A stretch of 64,000 nt of DNA from Gemmatimonadota bacterium (GTDB lineage: Bacteria; JAAXHH01). The position numbers were made by a program, and so were the translations under genes. Where the stretch lies: contig VXTP01000043.1 in assembly GCA_009837395.1 (NCBI GenBank), positions 310,001-374,000 on the forward strand. Direction: 5' to 3'. Below the pieces are notes generated by a model. It did not search any database, was not told where the DNA came from, and saw only the letters and a list, made by a program, of their open reading frames with translations. Positions 32,593 to 39,486 of the stretch are shown one piece after another (within the stretch, counting starts at the first letter, position 1; each line of letters begins with the position of its first letter).

Positions 32593-34665
32593 TCAATAGG
32601 ACTCCCAGCGATGAGGCCGGTCCGGGAACCAGGCCAGGTCTACTCCCATGGCGATCAGCTGCCAGAAAAGATAAGCGAGCAATATGCCAATAAACAACCT
32701 GCGGACCTTCTGGTAAAGTGTCGGGCCGCCGATGCGGAACACGATGGCCTGGACCAGCCAGGCCAGGAAGATGGTCAGGAACGCGTTCCGTACCGGGGCG
32801 GACATGACGACTACCATGCCGATGGGATGGAGCGGCCACCACGGAAGGAGAACCCGCCCGGCCAGGAGCACGATCATCATCACGACCCCGCTGCTGAAAA
32901 ACAGGATTTCAAGGTCGCTGATCTGCGTGGCGTTGTTGACCCAGGTCACGATCAGGTCGTAGAACCGGATGCCCCGGTCCGTGCCCAGGTCGGTCCGCAG
33001 GTTCTGTGCGCCGAAGGTGTTCCCGGCGTAAATCACGTAGCCGATGGAGGCCACGGCACTCAGGCAGAAGGCGACGGCCACGCCGGCGAAGAGGTGCCTC
33101 GCGGAGATATCGCTCGAGGAGACTTCGCTCGCGGAAACCCGTCCGGCCGGCAGCGGATCGGCCCCGGCTTGCCGGTGCTGGCGCCACCGGGACTTGAGCC
33201 AGGCCACGTGGGACGTGCCGATCATGGTGAAAGTGCGCCAGTTGCGCGCGAACCCGTTGGCCATGCCCAGGGCCGTGAGGTCGCCACGGCCGATCTGCGC
33301 GGATCCCACGATGGCGATGGAGAACTGGTGGCTGTTGATGGGCAGGTCGAGCGTCACCACGCCCGTTTCCGCCACGACGCGGGCCAGTGCGATGTAGAAG
33401 ATGAAGAGCAGGATGATGAACAGCGCCATGATCGGAAGGGACAGGCCGGCGGCGTACAGCCAGCAGATAATGAAAAGCAGGCCCAGCAGGAAGCCGAAGA
33501 CGGCCGTGCGGTAGGAGAACAGCTCTTCCGCGTCGTCCAGCTCGCCTTTACGGCCCAGGGCGTGGCGCCATACAGCCCCTAGATGCCGGCGGGCCATCCA
33601 AAGGCCGAAGAGGACGAAGGTAACCAGGCCGGCGATGGACTGAATGCCGGCCAGGCCGCCATGGATGATAGTACCAGTGGTGGATCCGACGCCGAGCAGG
33701 TTGAGCGATCCCTCCTGGAGCACGTAGAAGACGAGAATCAGCCACATGCTGAGCAGCACGTCCCGGTTGACGAAGATCAGCAGGCAGAAGACGAACACGT
33801 TCATTCGGAAGATAAGCCCGGGAAAGGCGGGATCGAGGGAAAGTACCCTGGAGTGTTCGGCCATGATCGGGACCGGAGGCCATACGCCCCAGAAAGAAAC
33901 GATGTTCCAGATCATGACCAGAGACATGGCCGCGGCGCCGGTCTGGATCCAGCGGTTGCCGCCCGACCTGCCGCCTGCCCTGCCGGCGCCCTCCTCTCTG
34001 CCACCACCTTCCCTGCTACTGCCGTTCTCCCTGTGGCCGCCGCCCAGGGAGATCAGGTGCAGGCCTACTTCGCCCAGCGGGAACTGAAGCCGTTCGTGTT
34101 CGACCCACTGTTTGCGAAGCATGACGATAATGCACGCGCCCACGAAGAGCAGGATCAGGATGAAGGATCCCCACCAGAACAGGGGGGACAGCCACGCGCC
34201 CCAGGGAATCGACTGGCTGGATTGGAGTCCCTCGTAGAAAACCCGCGCCGCCGCGCGGTCGCTGAGGACCAGCCATTCGGGCAGATAGGGAAAGAAGATG
34301 GTCTCCCAGCTGTTTTCCGGCGAGGCGAAGTAGAAAGGCGCGGTGATCACGACGAGCAGGTATTTCGTCATGGCCTGGTCGGGCACCGTGGAAGCGATCC
34401 ATCCCATGGCGAAAACCATGATCAGTTCGTAGAACGAGAGCGCCGAGGGGGGACGGATCCTCGCGACCAGGGCATTGGGAAGCAGCACGCAGAAGAGAAA
34501 GGGAACGAGAAATACCGGGGGAAGGTGGGTCGCCGCCGGCTCGTAACCGATCTGGTTGGCGGAGTATTCCCCTGCGAAGCCGATGAATATCGAAAGCGCG
34601 GCCCCGATGAGGACCGCCCTGAAGGACCGGATGCGCTGGAGGAAGATCGATGTGATGGATGTCAT
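32593..34665 (-). CDS. DUF6785/DUF6784-type multispanning membrane protein
   Basis: A 690-residue inner-membrane protein with about 13-15 hydrophobic segments. It is clearly homologous to the protein at 60614-62596: both have LRKQWVEHERL-FPL after the fourth or fifth helix, LFGLWMARRH, LPINSHQF/LPYNSANE before the C-terminal half, and WPLHPxG then RxGGxxLYxKxxxLFIGIL at the end. I associate this layout with Pfam DUF6785 (N-terminal) and DUF6784 (C-terminal); the xEHExLxFPL motif recalls OPT-family oligopeptide transporters. Function unknown, a transporter is likely. A Gly/Arg/Glu-rich insertion (33955-34034) is absent from the paralogue. Sits in an operon with an antiporter and an isomerase-like enzyme. 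Confidence 0.75.
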   Translation of the reverse strand: MTSITSIFLQRIRSFRAVLIGAALSIFIGFAGEYSANQIGYEPAATHLPPVFLVPFLFCVLLPNALVARIRPPSALSFYELIMVFAMGWIASTVPDQAMTKYLLVVITAPFYFASPENSWETIFFPYLPEWLVLSDRAAARVFYEGLQSSQSIPWGAWLSPLFWWGSFILILLFVGACIIVMLRKQWVEHERLQFPLGEVGLHLISLGGGHRENGSSREGGGREEGAGRAGGRSGGNRWIQTGAAAMSLVMIWNIVSFWGVWPPVPIMAEHSRVLSLDPAFPGLIFRMNVFVFCLLIFVNRDVLLSMWLILVFYVLQEGSLNLLGVGSTTGTIIHGGLAGIQSIAGLVTFVLFGLWMARRHLGAVWRHALGRKGELDDAEELFSYRTAVFGFLLGLLFIICWLYAAGLSLPIMALFIILLFIFYIALARVVAETGVVTLDLPINSHQFSIAIVGSAQIGRGDLTALGMANGFARNWRTFTMIGTSHVAWLKSRWRQHRQAGADPLPAGRVSASEVSSSDISARHLFAGVAVAFCLSAVASIGYVIYAGNTFGAQNLRTDLGTDRGIRFYDLIVTWVNNATQISDLEILFFSSGVVMMIVLLAGRVLLPWWPLHPIGMVVVMSAPVRNAFLTIFLAWLVQAIVFRIGGPTLYQKVRRLFIGILLAYLFWQLIAMGVDLAWFPDRPHRWESY
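33955..34034 (-). repeat. Low-complexity in-frame insertion (Gly/Arg/Glu-rich loop)
   Basis: This stretch codes for a glycine-rich loop (SSREGGGREEGAGRAGGRS at its core) between two membrane helices. The DNA is a degenerate GGCAGG/GGGAGG repeat. The paralogue at 60614-62596 has only a short polar linker at the same place, so the segment is a lineage-specific expansion. Confidence 0.7.
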
Positions 34666-34672
34666 TAATCGG

Positions 34673-36079
34673 TCAGGACCAAACGGTCAGCCCCATGACG
34701 AGGTATACGACGCCGGTCAGCACGGCGGCGATCATCGCATAGGGGATCTGGGTCCTGACGTGATCGATATGATCCGATGCCGCGCCGGTCGAAGCGAGAA
34801 TCGAGGTGTCGGAGAGTGGAGAGCAGTGGTCGCCGAAGACCCCGCCGCCGGCCACGGCCGCGATGGTCGCGTATACGATGTCGGTCAATGCGTCCCCGGA
34901 ATAAACCAGGGCCACGGGCACCGCGATCGGCAGCATGATGGCGAAGGTACCCCAGGACGTACCGGTGGAAAAGGCCATCACGGCCGCCAGCAGGTAGGTG
35001 GCCAGGGGGAGCATGGACGGGGTAAGGAAATCCCTGGAAATAGAGACCATGTAGTCGGCCGTGCCCATGTCTCTGCTCAACTGGTTGATCGTGTAGGCGA
35101 AAACCAGGATCATGATGGCCGGCATGATCCCCTTGATGCCCGTCATCGCCGTGTCCATGATGTCGTTCAGCCGAATGCCCTGGATGCGGATCGATACGCC
35201 GAGAAAGATGACGACGGCGAGATAGGCCTCCAGCGTCTTCGCGGATCCCGTGAGCACAAAGGAACCCAGTACGATGATGATGATCAGGATGACGGGCAGG
35301 ATGAAGTTCAGGAACAGGCGGGGTTTTATGTCCGGGAACATGGGGGTTTCGGTCAGCTCCCGTCCGATGAGCGGGACCGCGCCGTCTCTCAGCACCTTGC
35401 CTTCGTCCATGGCCCGGCGTTCCGCTTTCTTCATGGGTCCGAACTCCGGGACCAGTCCGGCGGCGATCAATCCGACCAGGATGACCGCCGTTATGGCGTA
35501 GATATTGTAAGGAATGGAATGAATGAACGCGTTCAGCGCATCGCCGGCATCGGCGATGGGTCCCATGCCGATGGTGAGCCCCGAAATGTAGATCGCCCAG
35601 CCCGTGAAGGGCAGGAGGACGATGACCGGGGCGGAGGTGGAGTCGGCGATGTAGGCCAGCTTCTCCCTGGATATCCGCGCCTTGTCGGCCAGGCTGCGCA
35701 TCGTGGTCCCGACGAAGAGCGGGCTGAAATAGTCGCTGAAGAATACAAACATGCCCAGCAGCCACGTCCAGAGCTGCACGCCTTTGCGCGACAACTTCCG
35801 GTAAGCTACGAACTGCGTGAAGGCCTGGATGGCACCGGTGCGCATGAAGAAGGCGATCATGATCCCGATGCAGATTTCAAGCATGAATACCCAGGAGAAA
35901 CTGGTATTCCCGATCGCGTCGATCATCAGCTGTGAAAACCCCAGGGGCCCCTGGCCCGCGATCAGGACGCCCACCAGGCAAGCCACCGCCAGGGAATACA
36001 CGGCATTCCTGGTCAGGAAGGCCAGTACGATGGCAAGGGCCGGCGGCACGATGGATAGGATGCCGAGATCGGTTTCCAC
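34673..36079 (-). CDS. NhaC-family Na+/H+ antiporter-like transporter
   Basis: A 468-residue inner-membrane protein with about 11-12 hydrophobic segments. Signature pieces of the NhaC/ArsB-like ion transporter group are LFVGTTMRSLADKARISREKLAYIADSTSAPV (key segment AYIADSTSAPV) and SDYFSPLF in the first half, and STGTSWGTFAIMLPIAVPV with FGDHCSPLSDTSILAS in the second half, forming the two inverted repeats around the ion site. Length fits NhaC (450-500). First gene of a three-gene minus-strand operon with a DUF6785-like protein 7 bp downstream. Could instead exchange an organic acid for protons, as some NhaC relatives (malate/lactate) do. Confidence 0.88.
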   Translation of the reverse strand: METDLGILSIVPPALAIVLAFLTRNAVYSLAVACLVGVLIAGQGPLGFSQLMIDAIGNTSFSWVFMLEICIGIMIAFFMRTGAIQAFTQFVAYRKLSRKGVQLWTWLLGMFVFFSDYFSPLFVGTTMRSLADKARISREKLAYIADSTSAPVIVLLPFTGWAIYISGLTIGMGPIADAGDALNAFIHSIPYNIYAITAVILVGLIAAGLVPEFGPMKKAERRAMDEGKVLRDGAVPLIGRELTETPMFPDIKPRLFLNFILPVILIIIIVLGSFVLTGSAKTLEAYLAVVIFLGVSIRIQGIRLNDIMDTAMTGIKGIMPAIMILVFAYTINQLSRDMGTADYMVSISRDFLTPSMLPLATYLLAAVMAFSTGTSWGTFAIMLPIAVPVALVYSGDALTDIVYATIAAVAGGGVFGDHCSPLSDTSILASTGAASDHIDHVRTQIPYAMIAAVLTGVVYLVMGLTVWS

Positions 36080-36165
36080 TGGAGGTCCCCTGATTTGAGT
36101 TTGGATCGGATCTCAACTAAGAAACATCTATCAGGCGCTTCGGGCAACAACCTATATTGTGATGC

Positions 36166-36981
36166 ATGAATCATCTCGGTTACATGCTGATCGATCCGCC
36201 GTCCCGATGGGGCGGGAGTATAGACGACACCTTCCGTTTCATACGTTCCATCGGATATGACGGCGTGGAACTGAATCTTACCCCGGAACTGGCCGGCCTG
36301 CTGGATCAGGTCGAGGACGCCGCCCTTGCGAATGATCTGCCGGTCGTTTCGCTGCTCACCGGTGCGGCGTACGGGGAGGGACTCTGTCTCTGCGCCCCGG
36401 ACGCGTCCATCCGCGACCGAACGGTCGAGCGCCTGGTGGAGAACATGGAGGCCGCAAATCGGTTCGGCGCCATCCTGGTGGTGGGCCTGTTGCAGGGCCT
36501 GCGCTCCGACGAACCGGATCCGGCGGCCGCCCAGGCGCGGATCGTATCCTGTCTGCAACAGGTAGGGCGGGAAGCCGAGGCCAGGGGGGTTGATATCGTA
36601 ATTGAACCGGTAAACCACCTCCAGGTGGGGTTCAACAACAGCGTCGGGGAAGTCCTGCGCCTGATCAGGGACATCGGATCTACCGCTTTCCATCCCATGG
36701 TAGACACCATCCACATGAATATCGAGGAGACCTCCCTCGTACAGCCCATCCACGCCTGCGGCGCCCGTCTAAGGCACGTTCATCTCTGCGAAAGCCACGG
36801 CGGATTGCCGGGTACCGGCCGCATCGACTTCGCGGCCGTCCTCGATGCCCTGGGAGGCGCCGGGTATTCCCATTTCGCTTCGGTGAAGGTCTACAGGAAG
36901 GCCGGGTTGCGCGAAGCGGTGGAGCAAAGCATGGCCTTCTTCAGTGGGCTGAAGTCGGGCCAGAACCTGAAGACGGACTAG
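36166..36981 (+). CDS. Sugar-phosphate isomerase/epimerase-like TIM barrel
   Basis: A 271-residue xylose-isomerase-like barrel related to hydroxypyruvate isomerase and D-psicose/tagatose 3-epimerases. Visible strand-end motifs: GYDGVELNLTPE, RGVDIVIEPVNHLQVGFNNS with the metal-binding Glu, AFHPMVDTIHMNIEE with Asp and His, LRHVHLCESHGGLPGTGRID, the family's conserved HxCExxxxxPGxGxID, and a final Lys/Glu region. Divergently transcribed from the NhaC operon with an 86-bp spacer, so both may share regulation. Start is ATG 36166 with no strong ribosome site. Confidence 0.88.
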   Translation: MNHLGYMLIDPPSRWGGSIDDTFRFIRSIGYDGVELNLTPELAGLLDQVEDAALANDLPVVSLLTGAAYGEGLCLCAPDASIRDRTVERLVENMEAANRFGAILVVGLLQGLRSDEPDPAAAQARIVSCLQQVGREAEARGVDIVIEPVNHLQVGFNNSVGEVLRLIRDIGSTAFHPMVDTIHMNIEETSLVQPIHACGARLRHVHLCESHGGLPGTGRIDFAAVLDALGGAGYSHFASVKVYRKAGLREAVEQSMAFFSGLKSGQNLKTD

Positions 36982-37003
36982 TTCGCCGCGCCGGTGGGAC
37001 GGC

Positions 37004-38020
37004 TCACGGCCAGTCCGGCGTTTGCGGCCGGCCGGTGCGGACGGATTCGAGCCCGGCCTCGCAGACGGCCACGACGCGGGCGCCCATGCGGGCGGGAATC
37101 GGGTTTTCGATGCGCCCGTCGAGCGTGTCCAGGAAATCGATAACGGAACGGCCCCAGCCGTGACCGCCCACGGCGGCCTCGTCGGAGACGTTGGGCAGCG
37201 TCACGGGTTCCTCCCCCCTGCGGTACAGCTTCCCGTTCCAGAGCGTCCCTTCGGTGCCGTATACGGCCAGCATGCCGCCTCCCATGCCGTGTCCGGAACA
37301 GCCGCTGGACACAAAGACTTTGCCCAGCACCCCGTTCTCGAACTTCAGCATGACGATATAGCAGTCGTCCGAGGGAAATTCGGGCACGCTCATCTTGCTG
37401 CTGTAGGCGAAGACCTCCACGACGGGCGAGTCGACCGTGGACAGGATGTTATCGATGGGATGGCAGCCGCCGCCCAGCAGGATGTTCTGCGGGTGCTGCC
37501 GGTCGATCCGCCACGGCGTGTGCCTGCGCTCGCCGGGCTGGTAGATCGACCACATGTCGTGGATGTAGTCGCCCTGTACGAAGAAAATGTCGCCGATTTC
37601 GCCCGACTTGGCCGCGCGGGACATCTCTCGCCAGGGATACATGTACCGGATGGTGTGATCCGTCATCACGGTCAGGTCCGTACGGTCGGCGGCGTCCATG
37701 ATGCGCCGGGCGTCGGCCACGGTCGTGGCCAGGGGTTTTTCCACCAGGGCATGGGCGCCGAGCTCCAGGGCCAGGACGGCCTGATCGGCGTGGAGGTGGT
37801 CCGGTCCGGCCACGGCGACGATGTCCGGCCGCGTATCCTCGATAAGCGATCCGAGATCGTCGCCGGTAACCGCATCGGGGTAGTGCGACCGGGCCGCCGC
37901 GAGCTGCTCCCCGGATGGGTCGAATAGGGCGGTCACCCGGGCGCGGGCGCTTTGCTCGGCCACCTGGGCCACGAATTTCCCCGCGCTGCCGCAACCGCTG
38001 AGGAGTATGGAATAGGGCAT
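37004..38020 (-). CDS. Gfo/Idh/MocA-family oxidoreductase
   Basis: A 338-residue NAD(P)-dependent dehydrogenase. The nucleotide loop is ILLSGCGSAGKFVAQVA, the catalytic lysine lies in LVEKPLATTVADAR (about residue 94), and the C-terminal domain begins DHTIRYMYPWREMSRAAKSG with the usual GGCHPIDNILSTVD motif at its substrate side. Third member of this family in the window and the only one on the minus strand. It is the last gene of the long minus-strand run 37004-52676, 29 bp after the amidohydrolase. Substrate unknown. Confidence 0.92.
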   Translation of the reverse strand: MPYSILLSGCGSAGKFVAQVAEQSARARVTALFDPSGEQLAAARSHYPDAVTGDDLGSLIEDTRPDIVAVAGPDHLHADQAVLALELGAHALVEKPLATTVADARRIMDAADRTDLTVMTDHTIRYMYPWREMSRAAKSGEIGDIFFVQGDYIHDMWSIYQPGERRHTPWRIDRQHPQNILLGGGCHPIDNILSTVDSPVVEVFAYSSKMSVPEFPSDDCYIVMLKFENGVLGKVFVSSGCSGHGMGGGMLAVYGTEGTLWNGKLYRRGEEPVTLPNVSDEAAVGGHGWGRSVIDFLDTLDGRIENPIPARMGARVVAVCEAGLESVRTGRPQTPDWP

Positions 38021-38049
38021 GTCGTGGTGCTGGATTCAGCGACCGGACC

Positions 38050-39447
38050 TCACTTCACCTGCTCCAGCCGGGTCCGGTACTTGTCGTAAAGATCGGTATG
38101 TTTGCTGCTGATATCGACCGGACGGCCCTGGATGAAGGCATGTTCCACCTGCGTCATGATTTCGAGCGGGTCTCCATTGGTCACGATCAGCGTGGCGTCC
38201 ATGCCCGTCTCCAGGGAACCGAGCCGGTCCTCCACCCCCAGAATCCTCGCGGGATAAAGGGTCACGGACTTGAGCGCTTCTTCCTTCGGGAGGCCGTAGG
38301 CCGCCGCGGTGGCCGCGTGATAGGGGAGGTTCCTGACGTTTGAGGCGCCTCCGCCCTCGCCGATACAGAAGGCCAGGCCGGCCTCATGCAGCTTCAAGGC
38401 GTTGGTAAACGGTGCGTCGTAGGCCTCCCAACGACGGGAAGGCAGGTAATGCACGGCCCCGATGATCACGGGGATATCGTTCTCCTTCAAACGGTCCGCC
38501 ACCCGCCAGACGTCGGCGCCGCCGACCAGGACGATCCTGAGGTCCTCGGCAAGGGCCCAGTCGATCGCGGCGTGGATCTGCTTCTCTTCAGTGGCGTGTA
38601 TAAAGACGGGCATTTCCTTTTTGAGCACCGGGATCATGGACTCCCAGCCGAGGTCCGAGGGATGAAAAGGCCCGCCGGTGCTTTCCGCCTCTTTCGCGAT
38701 CATGTACGCCCTGGCATCCCGGAAGGCGTCGCGAAGCCGGGTAAGGGCCGCTCTGCGATCCTTGATCTGGTCTTCCCGGCTGCCCAGGCCGGGAATGTCG
38801 CGAACGCGGTAGGATGGCCATCGAACGTGTAGCCCCACCGTAGCGACTAGGGTCATTTCCTCGGTGGTCCAGCCATCCATCGCGATCAGCCCGGAAAGAC
38901 CGGAGATCAGTCCCCCGCCGGGCATGGTCAGGGCGGTCAGGATCCCGTTGGCCCGGGCGACCGGGAAGTATTCACTGTCGGGATTCACGGCGGTCACCGC
39001 GCGGACGCTGGGCGTCACATTCCCGGTTTCGATATTGTCATGGGTCGCCCACACCGAGCCGATCTCGGTAAGGCCTAGGGTCGTCGGTGCGGCGATCAGG
39101 CCGGGATACACATGTTTTCCCGTAATGTCGATCGTCCGGGTGTTTTCGGGCAGGGCCAGGTCGGTCCCGATACCGGTAATGACGCCGGACTCGAAAAGCA
39201 CCGTGGCGCCCTCGATGACGCCGCCGCTTACCGTATGGACCGTTCCGCCGGTCAGCGCGATGGGCTGTACCTGCGGTCCGGCCGGTTTCTGCTTGGACGC
39301 CGCCGCTTCGTGGACCAGGGGTCCGTAGGCGCATACCGCTATAAGCAAAAGAAACATCAGCGGAACCGCGGTTCGTATCCGCCACCCACCGGCAGCGGCT
39401 TTCGCCGAAGGATCAGGCCCCAGTGATACACGGGGTAATGCCACCAT
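38050..39447 (-). CDS. Exported amidohydrolase-family protein lacking the HxH motif
   Basis: A 465-residue protein with a signal-anchor (hydrophobic residues about 28-44) followed by the amidohydrolase fold: the beta-sandwich start PIALTGGTVHTVSGGVIEGA, then GKHVYPGLIAAPTTLGLTEI where active members have PGLIDxHxH. The first-strand metal histidines are therefore replaced by Pro and Thr. Later strand ends retain MPVFIHATEEKQI and NLPYHAAT, and the closing ARILGVEDRLGSLETGMDA with LIVTNGDPLE is typical. Non-catalytic partner or changed chemistry are both possible. Next to a larger two-domain homologue; the pair is probably co-expressed and periplasmic. Confidence 0.82.
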   Translation of the reverse strand: MVALPRVSLGPDPSAKAAAGGWRIRTAVPLMFLLLIAVCAYGPLVHEAAASKQKPAGPQVQPIALTGGTVHTVSGGVIEGATVLFESGVITGIGTDLALPENTRTIDITGKHVYPGLIAAPTTLGLTEIGSVWATHDNIETGNVTPSVRAVTAVNPDSEYFPVARANGILTALTMPGGGLISGLSGLIAMDGWTTEEMTLVATVGLHVRWPSYRVRDIPGLGSREDQIKDRRAALTRLRDAFRDARAYMIAKEAESTGGPFHPSDLGWESMIPVLKKEMPVFIHATEEKQIHAAIDWALAEDLRIVLVGGADVWRVADRLKENDIPVIIGAVHYLPSRRWEAYDAPFTNALKLHEAGLAFCIGEGGGASNVRNLPYHAATAAAYGLPKEEALKSVTLYPARILGVEDRLGSLETGMDATLIVTNGDPLEIMTQVEHAFIQGRPVDISSKHTDLYDKYRTRLEQVK

Positions 39448-39486
39448 TTCTCGCCTCCATTCGCCGGGATACCGGCTTGTACGGGC

